Shown here one piece after another: positions 1-9,026 of a DNA stretch of 64,000 nucleotides (its first letter is position 1; each line of letters starts with the position of its first letter). A program made the position numbers and the translations under genes. Origin of the DNA: CAVQBJ01 sp963819075 (lineage in GTDB: Bacteria; Actinomycetota; Thermoleophilia; Solirubrobacterales; Solirubrobacteraceae). The DNA lies in contig CAWFUP010000002.1 in the NCBI GenBank assembly GCA_963819075.1, forward strand, positions 434,001 to 498,000, given 5' to 3'. Below the pieces are notes generated by a model, which did not search any database, had not been told where the DNA came from, and worked only from the letters and a program-made list of their open reading frames with translations.

Positions 1-219
1 CTCGCTGACACGACTGGTGTCCCCGGCGACTGGCTGGAGGTGGGCGGCCCCCCCGGTGTCCCGCGGCGGCGAGGCCAGATTCTCGAGGTGCTCGGCTCGG
101 CCGGCCACGTGCACTATCGCGTGCGCTGGGACGAGGAGCATGAATCGCTCTTCTACCCGACCGACGGCGTGACGATCAGCTCGCGCGGCGGGCATGATCG
201 GCCGGATCCGGGGCAATGA
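1..219 (+). CDS. DUF1918 domain protein, 5' end outside window
   Basis: Frame 1 is open from the window edge to TGA at 217-219, giving 72 residues without a start. The reading GDWLEV, then GQILEV, then VHYRVRWDEEHESLFYP matches the DUF1918 pattern, a small SH3-like fold common in Actinomycetota; the HYRVRW and HES-F-P segments are the family core. Function is unknown. The family is about 60-80 residues, so only a few N-terminal residues are probably missing. The next gene starts inside its stop codon (ATGA), so the two are probably translated together. Confidence 0.8.
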   Translation, partial: LADTTGVPGDWLEVGGPPGVPRRRGQILEVLGSAGHVHYRVRWDEEHESLFYPTDGVTISSRGGHDRPDPGQ

Positions 220-467
220 TCACGCGATTGCACAAGGCCGCCGCCGGCGGGCCTGAAGGCTCGGCCCGGCCGATCGCCGCCGACGGTGCCGCGGCGACGC
301 CCCGCTACTTCACCGACGGCGTGAACCTCTACCGGCTCGTGTGCTGGCTGCGCCGCCCCGCCGAGCCGCATCTCGCCGAACTCGAGGACTGCCGGTCGCT
401 TGACTGCACGCTCGTGTCCAGCGAGGAGATGGCGAGCCTGGCGCTGCGGCCGGTCCGCACCGGCTAG
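216..467 (+). CDS. Small hypothetical protein, 83 aa
   Basis: ATG at 216 overlaps the TGA of the DUF1918 gene (ATGA), which decides the start. The product has a disordered Ala/Gly-rich first 28 residues and then a conserved-looking core around YFTDGVNLYRLV and LEDCRSLDCTLVSSEEM. I do not recognise a named domain. No signal peptide, membrane segment or metal motif is visible. Translational coupling suggests it works with, or is co-expressed with, the DUF1918 protein. Confidence 0.6.
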   Translation: MITRLHKAAAGGPEGSARPIAADGAAATPRYFTDGVNLYRLVCWLRRPAEPHLAELEDCRSLDCTLVSSEEMASLALRPVRTG

Positions 468-591
468 GGCGCGGGCGAGGACCCGTAGAAAGCGCGGCGG
501 CATCGTTGTGGGGAAGCGCGGATGGAGCGCCGTCCGGCGGGGCGTACCTTAGTAGAGGACGGTTCTCGCCCGCCGAAAGGGAGATGAGAGG

Positions 592-1296
592 ATGGAGTAC
601 GCCCCGCTGTATGCCCTCCCCGGCGCCGCCGTGGATACGAATCGCGAACAGTCCATTCGCGTGGTCCTTGCCGATGACCATGCCTTCCTCCGTCGCAGCC
701 TGCGTCTGCTCCTGGACGGCGAGCCGGGATTCGACGTCGTCGGCGAGGCCAGCAACATCCACAGCATGCAGCGCCACGTGCGCGGTCATCGCCCGCACGT
801 GCTCGTCCTCGACGTCAGCATGCCCGGGGGTTCGGTTCTGACGGCGATTCGCGAGCTGCGCGCGGAAGCTCCCGAGACGTCGATCGTCGTGACGACGATG
901 ATCGACGACCCGCGCTTCGCCCACGAGGCGCTCGCCGCCGGGGCGAGCGGGTACGTGCTCAAGGACTCGGCCGACCGTGACCTGCCGGAGGCGATCCGCC
1001 GCGCCGCCGCGGGGGAGAGCTTCGTCACACCGCGAGTCGCCTCGACGCTCGCCGTCTACGCCAACGGCGGCCAGGACGCGCTCAGCGACCGAGAGGTCGA
1101 CGTCCTGCGCCTCATCGCGCTCGGCCACACGAACGCCGAGATCGCCGCCCTGCTGCTCATCTCCGTTCGCACCGTCGAATCCCACCGCGCTCACATCCAC
1201 CGCAAGCTCGGACTGGCGACGCGCGCCGAGCTCGTTCGCTACGCGCTCAGGCGAGGTCTCCTCACGGCGCCGGCGCCGCGAGATGTCGACGACTGA
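592..1296 (+). CDS. NarL/DevR-type response regulator
   Basis: A 234-residue two-domain response regulator. The receiver domain (about 22-140) has the acidic pair D28/D29 and the phospho-acceptor D74 in LVLDVSMP. The C-terminal LuxR-type helix-turn-helix (about 160-225) reads LSDREVDVLRLIALGHT, then SVRTVESHRAHIHRKLG. ATG 592 follows a good ribosome site (GGGAGATGAGAGG). The gene lies tail to tail with a GAF histidine kinase, its likely partner. Its neighbours are universal stress proteins, phosphoketolase, acetate kinase and cytochrome bd, which resembles the setting of mycobacterial DevR/DosR and Streptomyces OsdR. The regulator assignment is firm; the hypoxia role is inferred from context. 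Confidence 0.9.
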   Translation: MEYAPLYALPGAAVDTNREQSIRVVLADDHAFLRRSLRLLLDGEPGFDVVGEASNIHSMQRHVRGHRPHVLVLDVSMPGGSVLTAIRELRAEAPETSIVVTTMIDDPRFAHEALAAGASGYVLKDSADRDLPEAIRRAAAGESFVTPRVASTLAVYANGGQDALSDREVDVLRLIALGHTNAEIAALLLISVRTVESHRAHIHRKLGLATRAELVRYALRRGLLTAPAPRDVDD

Positions 1297-2957
1297 GCGA
1301 TCGGCAACGACGCGCACACCGTCGTTCCGCCTGCGCCGGACTCGACCGTCAGCTCCCCGCCGGCCATCAGCATGCGCTCACGCATGCCGGTCAGGCCGAA
1401 GCCGTCGCTGACCTCCCCGACGGCGAAGCCCCGACCGTCGTCGGCGACCTCGACGATGAGGTGTCGCTCGTCGACGCGAATGCTCACGTTGACGTGGCGC
1501 GCCTGTGCGTGCTTGACCACGTTCGTGAGCGCCTCCTGGGCGACGCGGTAGACGGTCGCCTCGAGCTCTGGGCCGAGGATCGGCGGGGCGGCGGGATCGA
1601 TCGGCAGTTGCAGGTCCTCGCTGATCTCGAGGTCGTTGATCGTGCGGTGGCGTTCGAGCAGCGCCTCGAGCGCGGCGGCCAGCCCGAGCTCGTCGAGGGC
1701 CGCGGGGCGCAGCTCGGTGATGATCGCCCGCAGATTGGTTATCTCCTGCTCGATCTGCTCGAGCGCCTGATCGGTCGCCGTACCGAGCAGATCTGCGTTC
1801 CCCGAGCGCCGCGCCGCGGACAGCAGCACGCGCAGCCCTCCGAGCGCCTGCAGCGTCTCGTCGTGCAGTTCCTGAGCCCAGCGGCGCCGCTCGGCCTCGG
1901 CGGCGGCGAGCGCGTGCCGCAGGCGCTCGTGCTGCACGCTCTGCGCCGTGGCCACGGCGGTGGCGGCGCTGGCGGCGAAGGCCTCGAGCGCCAGCTCGTC
2001 CTCATCGGAGAACGGCATCGCGGCCGGGCCGTGGTCGAAGGCCAGCAGGACGCCGAGGGGCTGGTCGCGGTAGGTGAGCGGAACGGCAAGTGCGGTCTTG
2101 GCCTTGTCGATCCCGAATTGCTCAGCGGCGATCCGCAGATCGCGGCGTGCGTCGTCGAAGCGCTCGGCGCGCCCACGCTGCATGATCTCACCGGACGTCG
2201 AGCCGTGGACCGGGATGCGAGCCGGCTCATCACGGCGGCCCTGGCCGGCCATCGCCACGAGCACGAGGTCGTCGCCCTCGCGCAGGAGGATGACGACGCT
2301 GCGGGCCTCGACGAGCGCGCGCCCGCGTTTGACGATCAACTCGAGCACGCGATCGAGATCGATGTCGGCCCCGACGGCGCGCGCCACGGCCTGCGTGGCC
2401 TGCAGCCCGCGCACCGCGCGCTCGAGCTCGCCGCGGCGCTGCTCGGCGGCGTAATAGAGGCGCGCGTTGTCGACGGCGATCCCCGCCCAGCGCGCCAGCA
2501 CGACGATCGCCTCCTCGTCGGCCGACGTGAACGGGCCGTCGCGCTTCTCGGTCAGATACAGGTTGCCCCAAACCTCCCCCCGGATGAATACGGGGACGCC
2601 GAGGAAGCTGTCCATCGGTGGATGCCCGGCCGGAAAGCCGTAGGAGGCGGGGTGGTTGCCGACCCGGTCCAGGCGCAGCGGCATCGGGTCGGAGATGAGC
2701 GCACCGAGCACTCCCCGACCATGCGGCAGCTCGCCGATGGCGCGGGCCGCGTCCTCGTCGACGCCGCGCGTGATGAAGCGCTCGAGCTCGGTGCGCTCGC
2801 GGTTGAGGACGCCGACCGCGGCGTAGCGGGCGCCGGTCAGCTCGCAGGCCGATTCGAGCACGTGGCCGAGGACCGCGTCGAGGTCGAGCTCGGAGACGAT
2901 GAAGCCCCCGACATCGATCAGCGTGCGCAGCCGCTCCGGTTCGAGTGTGTCGCTGAT
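1239..2957 (-). CDS. GAF-GAF sensor histidine kinase, DevS-like
   Basis: Two GAF domains (the first around ARYAAVGVL to YLTEKRDGPFT, the second around ARSVVILLREGDDL) lead into a HisKA_3 phospho-acceptor segment with ELHDETLQALGGL (His in the LHDE box). An HATPase domain follows with QEALTNVVKHA and EVADDGRGF plus GFGLTGMRERM. This is the DevS/NarX layout, and the substrate is its own His, then an Asp on the convergent regulator. Start is uncertain: the first standard start in frame is GTG 2861, but conserved family sequence (LRTLIDVGGFIVSELDLDAV) continues upstream. A GGAGG sits 7 nt before an in-frame ATC at 2957. No membrane segment is seen, so it is probably cytosolic. The 3' end overlaps the regulator gene by 58 nt. 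Confidence 0.85.
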   Translation of the reverse strand: MSDTLEPERLRTLIDVGGFIVSELDLDAVLGHVLESACELTGARYAAVGVLNRERTELERFITRGVDEDAARAIGELPHGRGVLGALISDPMPLRLDRVGNHPASYGFPAGHPPMDSFLGVPVFIRGEVWGNLYLTEKRDGPFTSADEEAIVVLARWAGIAVDNARLYYAAEQRRGELERAVRGLQATQAVARAVGADIDLDRVLELIVKRGRALVEARSVVILLREGDDLVLVAMAGQGRRDEPARIPVHGSTSGEIMQRGRAERFDDARRDLRIAAEQFGIDKAKTALAVPLTYRDQPLGVLLAFDHGPAAMPFSDEDELALEAFAASAATAVATAQSVQHERLRHALAAAEAERRRWAQELHDETLQALGGLRVLLSAARRSGNADLLGTATDQALEQIEQEITNLRAIITELRPAALDELGLAAALEALLERHRTINDLEISEDLQLPIDPAAPPILGPELEATVYRVAQEALTNVVKHAQARHVNVSIRVDERHLIVEVADDGRGFAVGEVSDGFGLTGMRERMLMAGGELTVESGAGGTTVCASLPIAQSSTSRGAGAVRRPRLSA

Positions 2958-3067
2958 GTCAACGCCTCCGTCCGATTTGCGCCCGCCGGGCCTCGACGCT
3001 GAGGATATCTACGGGTTCCTCGATGCGCTTCCCTATCCGTGGAAACTACCGGTCTCGACGACGGAGG

Positions 3068-3952
3068 TCAGTCGGCGCGCGCCAGTGCAAGCCCCTCGCT
3101 GGGCGCCGGCGACGGCTCCCGCTCGCTCGCCCGAGCCGGCAACACGAGCAACGGGCAGCTCGCGTGCGCGACGAGTTGCCCGACGGTGCTGCCGAAGATG
3201 AGGCGCCGTCCGGACCGTGGCCGGCCACAGCCGACCAGCAGGAGGTCGACGCGACGGCTGAACGCCGCGAGCTCCTCGTCGGTCGCTCCGAGCACCGCCC
3301 GCCCCTCGACGCCGTCGAGTCCTGCGAGCTCGCGGGTGGCGTCGGCGAGCATGTCGTCGAGCGCCTCAGCCCATACGGCGCTCGTCACGCCGGCATACGG
3401 CGCCGACGGTAGCTGGACGACGTCGACCGCGCGCAGCTCGGCGTTGCGCTCGCCGGCGATTTCGCGGGCCGCGTCGAGCGCCGCTCGGCTCCCGGCCGAG
3501 CCGTCGTAGCCGATCCCGATCGTCCGGATCGCGTTGAGGTCGCGTGCGTAGGCCGCCGGCGCGATGGCGACCGCGCACGGCGAGCCGCTCATCGTCGCGC
3601 GCGTGTCGTTGCCGAGCAGCACGCGTCCGGCGAACCCTCGGGCGCACGAGCCGACGGTCAGCAGATCGGCGCCGGCCAGGCCGGCGAGCTCGTGCAGGCC
3701 GCCGGCCACCGACGGCGCGGCGACGCTCGTCAGCTCGGCATCCACGCCGGCCGCGCCGCGCTCGGCCACGAGCAACCGCCGAGACGCCTCGCGCCGCTCG
3801 ACGTCGTCGTCGTCGCGGGGGGCGTGCCGGCCGCCACGTCGCACGTGGGCGAGCGTCAGCCGGCCACAGGGACCGACGAGCACCCGCGCCAGCGCGATGG
3901 CATCGCGCCCGCCGGCCCGGCCGTCGACGCCCACGATCACTCGCCCGAACAC
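3068..3952 (-). CDS. Tandem universal stress protein (UspA x2)
   Basis: 294 residues holding two Usp domains. The first starts with VIVGVDGRAGGRDAI and the second with TIGIGYDGSAGSRAAL, each with the usual beta-strand plus Asp opening. The nucleotide-loop regions read VGSCARGFAGRVLLGN and VGCGRPRSGRRLIFGS, a partly degenerate G-2x-G-9x-G(S/T) motif, so ATP binding is possible but not certain. Tandem Usp proteins of this size are typical of DosR/OsdR-type dormancy regulons. A CCGTAG element lies about 30 nt upstream of the start. The gene is divergent from the flavoprotein at 4109. Confidence 0.88.
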   Translation of the reverse strand: MFGRVIVGVDGRAGGRDAIALARVLVGPCGRLTLAHVRRGGRHAPRDDDDVERREASRRLLVAERGAAGVDAELTSVAAPSVAGGLHELAGLAGADLLTVGSCARGFAGRVLLGNDTRATMSGSPCAVAIAPAAYARDLNAIRTIGIGYDGSAGSRAALDAAREIAGERNAELRAVDVVQLPSAPYAGVTSAVWAEALDDMLADATRELAGLDGVEGRAVLGATDEELAAFSRRVDLLLVGCGRPRSGRRLIFGSTVGQLVAHASCPLLVLPARASEREPSPAPSEGLALARAD

Positions 3953-4108
3953 CGAAGTCCCCGTCGCTCGCGCATGTCTGGAGGCTACGGAGCGCCGGCG
4001 CCGCCCTCGTCCGGAGAATCCCGTGGGCGCCCGAAGGGGGAATACCGATGCCGCCGGCCCGAGCGCGCGTCAGGCTGTCGTCGATCGCGGCAACGGGAGA
4101 TGGCAGCC

Positions 4109-5592
4109 ATGGATGACGTGACCCCAACGAGCGCGGCTCGGCCGACGCGCCGGGCGCACCGCGAGCGGCGTGTCCTCATCGTCGGCGCGGGGGTCGCCGC
4201 GCTCGAAGCACTGCTTGCGCTGCGAGTTCACGCCGGCCCGATGCTCGACGTCGAGATCCTCGCCCCGGGCGAGTCCTTCCTGTACCGGCCGGTCTCGGTG
4301 GCCGAGGCGTTCGATGTCGGCGAGGCGCGCGAGTTCGACCTCACCACGATCTTCGACGACCAGGGCGCCCGGAGGCACGTCGACATGCTCGCGAGCGTGG
4401 ACCCGGCGGCGAAGACGGTGCACACGCAGGCCGGGACGACGCTTCCCTACGACGATCTGATCATCGCCCTCGGCGCCCAGGCCGTGCCGGCCCTGCCGGG
4501 GGCGCTCGCGTTCCGCGGTCGCCCCGACGTCCCCGCCCTGCGCGAGATCCTCGCGAGCCTGCAACAGCGGTCGATCGCCCGCGTGGCCTTCGTGCTGCCC
4601 ACCGGCAACGCGTGGCCGCTGCCGCTGTACGAGCTCGCGCTCATGGCCGCCGCGCACATCAGCGCGTACGGGCTTGACGCAAAGGTCGCTCATCGTGACC
4701 TGCGAGCAGGAGCCGCTCGAGGTGTTCGGATCGAAGGCGAGCGAAGCCGTGGCGGACCTGCTGCGGGCGCGCGGGATCGAGCTGCATCTCTCGGTGCTGG
4801 CCACCAGATTTGCCGACGGCGCCCTGCAGCTCGCGGCCGGAGCGCCGCTGCCGGCCGACCGGGCCGTCGCTCTGCCGCGCCTGCGGGGCCCAGCCATCCG
4901 CGGCCTTCCCCACGACTCCGAGGGCTTCCTGCCGATCGATGTGCACGGCCGCGTGCGCGGCGTCGCCGACGTCTACGCCGCCGGCGACGCTACCGCCTTC
5001 CCGCTCAAGCAGGGCGGACTCGCCGCACAGCAGGCCGACGCGATCGCGGAGGTGATCGCCCAGCAGGCTGGATCCGCCCTCGAGCCGCGAGCCCTTCAGT
5101 CCGGTCATTCGCGGGCTGCTGCTGACCGGAGGCGTCCCGATCTACCTGCGAGCCGGGTCCGGTGCATCGCGACACCCGTCCTCGGTCGCCGTCGAGCGCG
5201 ACATCGAGGCGCCGCCGCAGCCGCCGGATCCCCGCCGGATCGAGTCGAGCTCGTCGACGAGCGCGTTGTGGTGGCCGCCGAGCAAGATCGCCGGGCGCTA
5301 TCTCGCGCCCTACCTCGCCACGGCGCGCCCGCTGCCCCTCGCCGCCTCACCACTCGCGGATCGCAGCGCTCCGAGGCATCCGCACCCCTCCGAGCAGGAG
5401 CACGCCGATGCGCTCGAGCTCGCGCTGCTGCTTGCGGATTACGACGCACGCTGGGGCGACTACACGATGGCGCTGCACGCGCTGGAATCGGCCGAGGCGC
5501 TCGCCGGCTCTCTCCCGCCGGCGTACGCGCAGAAGCGGGTGCAGTGGCAGCGGGAGCTCGCCGACGAGGGCCGCCGCCACCGCGTGGGCTGA
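4109..5592 (+). pseudogene. FAD/NAD(P) oxidoreductase, sulfide:quinone reductase-like, two frameshifts
   Basis: The reconstructed protein is about 490 residues. It opens with a Rossmann FAD motif (VLIVGAGVAALEALLAL), then LPYDDLIIALGAQA, and after the first slip (about 4689) resumes with LIVTCEQEPLEVFGSKAS. The second FAD contact is DVYAAGDATAFPLKQGG. After the second slip (about 5092) it continues with FSPVIRGLLLTGG and a helical tail to TGA 5590-5592. This is the NDH-2/SQR fold; the substrate cannot be named. Both slips look like one extra base. ATG 4109 is preferred over ATG 4100 because GGGAG at 4095-4099 is correctly spaced for it. The stop abuts the stop of the convergent Usp gene. Confidence 0.75.
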
Positions 5593-6447
5593 CTAGGACG
5601 CGCCGAGATCCTCGGGGCGCACGACGAGCACCGAGCACGGCGCGTCGTGCACGACGCGCTCGCTGACGCTGGCGAGCGCCCGCAGCCCGCCGAGGTGGCG
5701 GCTGCTGAGGATGATGAGCGAGGCGCGCTCGTCCTTGGCGGCCTGGACCGCTAGCTCATGGGCGCGCGCTGGTTCGATCCGGACGACGCCGGTGTCCGGG
5801 AACGCCTCGGTGACGCGCCGGACCTGCTCGCCGATGCGGGTGGGATGGTGCGCCGACTCGGCGCCGGCGGCGTGCAGCAGGGTCAGCGACCCTCCACGCT
5901 CGCGCGCAAGATCGACCGCGAAGTCCACGAGCGCGTCGGAGTGATCGCGCGCGTCGCTGGCGACGATGACGCGATCGGTGAGCGCGGCACCCGCGGGCAG
6001 CCGGCGAGCGATGAGCAGCGAGGAGGGCAGGACATGGGCGGCGACGGTCGCGGTGCCCCCGAACAGCAGGTGGGCCAGGCGGTTCATGCTCGGCGCCCCG
6101 ATGGCCAGCAGCCCGTGCGTGGCGGCGCACTCGAGCACCTCGTGCATGACCGGCCCCCGCTCGTCGATCTCGACGTCGGCCGCCACGCCGGCCTGAGCGG
6201 CGAGCCGCTTGGCGTGGGCGAGTGCTCGCGCCGCGCGTGCCGGTGCGAGCACTGCGGCCTGCTGGCGCCCGGAGCCCGAGGCCCCCGTCACGGCGAGGAG
6301 CGTCAGCGCCCCGCCGTCGCCGGCCAGCGTCGCGGCCTGGCGCACCGCCTCATACGCGGTGCGAGTCCCGTCGACGCCGCACAGGATGTCCGCCAACGGG
6401 CTAGACGCCTCGGGGGGCGTCGCGGAAGTTCGCGGCCGGGCCGTCAT
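5593..6447 (-). CDS. Tandem universal stress protein (UspA x2)
   Basis: 284 residues with two Usp domains: ADILCGVDGTRTAYEAV opens the first and DRVIVASDARDHSDALVDFA the second. The nucleotide loops (AIGAPSMNRLAHLLFGGT and LSSRHLGGLRALASVSE) deviate from G-2x-G-9x-G, mainly in the second domain, so this copy may not bind ATP. It is convergent with the flavoprotein and divergent from the GNAT gene at 6584, sharing the 137-nt spacer with it. It is one of three double-Usp genes in this 25 kb, which supports a stress-survival island. Confidence 0.87.
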   Translation of the reverse strand: MTARPRTSATPPEASSPLADILCGVDGTRTAYEAVRQAATLAGDGGALTLLAVTGASGSGRQQAAVLAPARAARALAHAKRLAAQAGVAADVEIDERGPVMHEVLECAATHGLLAIGAPSMNRLAHLLFGGTATVAAHVLPSSLLIARRLPAGAALTDRVIVASDARDHSDALVDFAVDLARERGGSLTLLHAAGAESAHHPTRIGEQVRRVTEAFPDTGVVRIEPARAHELAVQAAKDERASLIILSSRHLGGLRALASVSERVVHDAPCSVLVVRPEDLGAS

Positions 6448-6583
6448 CGTGCCCAGACGCTATGCGCCCCGCAGGACGGAGGCAAGGCGGCGTTCTCCGG
6501 GAGCAACCTGTGGAAAACCCGCAGCGGCCCGCTCGCCTATCGTGGACGGCATCCAAGACGACGGCACGAAGGACTCCAGGCAC

Positions 6584-7211
6584 ATGGGGGCGATCGCGGC
6601 GGCCCGCGCATCGGTGCGGCTGCGCGACGGATCGCAGGTGACGGTGCGCCCGATCGGCCCGCAGGACGCACCGGCTCTGCGGGCTGGCTTTGCGCGGCTG
6701 TCGCCGGAATCGCGCTATCGGCGCTTCCTGGCGGCGACGCCGGCGCTGAGCCCGTCGGAGGTGCGGTACCTGACCGACGTCGACCACCACGATCACGAGG
6801 CCCTGATCGCGATGAGCGAGGAGGGGGACGGCATCGGCGTCGCCCGCTTCGTACGGTCGCGCGTGGACCCGCGGGCGGCCGAGCTTGCCGTCACGGTCAT
6901 CGACGACTGGCAGGGCCGCGGGGTCGGCACGGCCCTGCTGGCGCGCCTGGCCGACCGCGCGCGCTCGGAGGGCGTGACCCGCTTCACAGCGGTCATGCTG
7001 GCGACGAATCGGGATATGCTCGAGCTGCTCGAGAGCCTCGGCCCGGTGCGCCTGCTCGAGCGTTCGGTCGGGACGGTCGAGGTCGAGCTGGCCGTGCCCC
7101 GGCGCGGAGTCGGCGTGCGATCTGCAGGAGCTCCTGCGCGGCGCGGCCAGCGGCCGCTACGAGGCCGGACCGGGCCGCGTGTTCGCTCGCGCCCGAGGCG
7201 CCGCGCGGTAG
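6584..7211 (+). CDS. GNAT N-acetyltransferase, one frameshift near the C-terminus
   Basis: About 208 residues. The N-terminus SVRLRDGSQVTVRPIGPQD and the acetyl-CoA loop DDWQGRGVGTALLARLADRA (Q/R-x-x-G-x-G/A) define a GNAT domain, followed by LATNRDMLELLESLG. Near 7116-7120 one extra base shifts the frame; the downstream frame then reads DLQELLRGAASGRYEAG to TAG 7209-7211, a natural C-terminus. If unrepaired, the protein ends at 7225 with a meaningless Arg-rich tail. The substrate is unknown. A second GNAT domain of the same type is fused to the CoA ligase at 9023. Confidence 0.8.
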
Positions 7212-7219
7212 CGATCCGT

Positions 7220-7234
7220 CCGTAGTTCCTACGG
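7220..7234 (+). promoter_or_regulatory. Candidate operator, perfect palindrome CCGTAG-TTC-CTACGG
   Basis: Perfect 6-bp arms separated by 3 nt, about 45-50 nt upstream of the earliest start of the phosphotransferase/ATPase gene (7280). The half CCGTAGTT recurs upstream of cydA (22516-22529) and between the Usp and ppsA genes (25210-25223). Binding of the DevR/OsdR-like regulator is my inference. Confidence 0.45.
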
Positions 7235-7444
7235 GTCCGCGCGGGGGCGGCGGGCCGATGCGCGAGCGCAGGATGACGCGTGATCATCGACCACGTGAGC
7301 GCAGCTGGCGATCACGGACGGGCCGGGCCACGCGAGACGACGCTCTACGAGCGCAAGGAGCGTCTGACGCGTACGGACCTGTGGGCATGGGAGGACGCGG
7401 TGCAGCGCGTGGAAGGGGTCGCCGAGCCGGGCACGCGCGCGCCG

Positions 7445-9026
7445 GTGAGCTTCGACCAGATCGTCCAGGCAATGCGCGATCCGGGGTTCTACCCCGGCAC
7501 GGTGGAGGGGACAGAGGTGCAGGTGCGCGAGACGCACATCTCGTGGGTGTTCCTCGTCGGCGACCGCGCCTACAAGCTCAAGAAGCCGGTCACGTTTCCG
7601 TTCCTGGACTACGGGAGCGTCGAGCGTCGCCGAGCGATGTGCGAGCGCGAGGTCGTGCTGAACCGGCGCCTCGCGGGCGACCTGTACCTCGGCGTGCGCG
7701 GCGTCGCGCGCCGATCCGGGCGGCTGCAGCTGAGCGACTCGGCCGGCGGCGCCGTGGAGTCCGTCGTCGAGATGCGCCGCTTCGACGAGACGCAGACGCT
7801 CGCCGCCGCGATCGCCGAGGGCCGCGCCACCGAGACCCAGCTTGCCGATGTCGGGCGGCGACTGGCGAGCTTCCACGCCGAGGCGCCGGCGCAATCTGAG
7901 ACCGGGGATGCGCTCGTGGCCGTGAAGCGCGCGGCCGACGGAACCTTCGAGATGCTCCTCGACGGTCCGCAACCGATCGAGGAGCGCCGGGTGCTCGCGG
8001 CCGAGCGATTCACCGACGCTTACCTGGGCGGACACGCGCACACGCTGCGCACGCGGGCCGCGGCGGGGCTCGTGCGCGAGGGCCACGGCGATCTGCGAGC
8101 CGAGCACGTGCTGCTCGGCGACTCGGTGCGGATCGTCGACTGCGCCGAGTTCGACGTGCACCTGCGCGAGGTCGACGTCGGCGCGGATCTCGCGTTCCTG
8201 GTCATGGATCTCGTGCGCCTGCGCCGCGGCGATCTCGCGCGGGCGCTCGTGGAGGGCTACCGCGCCGCCGGCGGCGATCCCGGCAGCGACGCCTGGATCG
8301 CCTTCCACGCCGCCCAGCGGGCGTGGGTGCGCGCGAAGGTGGCGCTGGCGCGCGCCCAGCCAGCCCGGGGCGCAGGTGCCGCCCGAGGACGCGGTCGAGC
8401 TGTTCGCGCTCGGCGAGCGACTGGCCTGGCAGGCCCGCGAGCCGCTGACGATCATCGTGTGCGGGGCCCCGGCGAGCGGCAAGAGCCACCTCGCGCGCGG
8501 CCTCGCGGCGCGCTCCGGGCGCGTCGTGCTCGCCTCCGACGAGACGCGCAAGGGGCTCGCCGGGGTCGCGCCCACCGAGCGCGCGCCCGCGGAGGCCTAT
8601 GGCGACCGGGCGGGCGAGCGGACCTACGCCGAGCTCGGACGGCTGGCCGCCGAGCGGGTGGCCGACGGGGGCGGCGTGATCGTCGACGCCACGTTTCGCC
8701 GCGCGTCGGACCGCCGCACCTTCGCGTCGGCGTTCGCCTCGCCGGCGCCCTCGGTCGTCGTCGAATGTCGCGCGCCGGCCGCGATCGTGCAGGCGCGCGC
8801 GCTCACCCGCGAGTCCGAGCCCGGCCACGTCTCCGACGCCGGGCCCGAGATCGCCGAGCGCCTGAGGGAGCGGTTCGATCCGCTCGAGGACGACGTGTTC
8901 GCCAGGCACCACCTGTTCGTGCGGACCGACCAGCCGCCCGAGGCGGTGATCGACGACGTCGTGGCGATGCTCGACCGCCGCCTCGCCCAGTCCGACGAGG
9001 CGCCGCGGAGCGGGGCGCCGCTGTGA
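7445..9026 (+). CDS. Aminoglycoside-phosphotransferase-like/AAA ATPase bifunctional protein, one frameshift
   Basis: The N-terminal half is a COG2187 kinase-like domain (RETHISWVFLVGDRAYKLKK, then GHGDLRAEHVLL with the catalytic-loop Asp, then IVDCAEFD). The C-terminal half is a P-loop AAA_33 kinase-like domain with Walker A GAPASGKSHLARGL and DATFRRASDRRTF. One extra base near 8350-8375 separates the halves. GTG 7445 is chosen because family members begin just before DQIVQAMRDPGFYP; the open frame extends to GTG 7280. The Mycobacterium tuberculosis relative Rv2004c belongs to the DosR regulon. The substrate is unknown. The stop overlaps the GTG of the next gene. Confidence 0.78.

Noticed and set aside
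1461..3002. Long plus-strand open frame of 513 codons
   Set aside because: It is antisense to the GAF kinase, reads Arg/Val/Asp/Gly-rich with no domain, and exists because stop codons are rare in GC-rich DNA.
5758..7899. 713-codon plus-strand open frame
   Set aside because: Antisense to the Usp gene and out of frame with the GNAT and phosphotransferase genes, which have clear family motifs.
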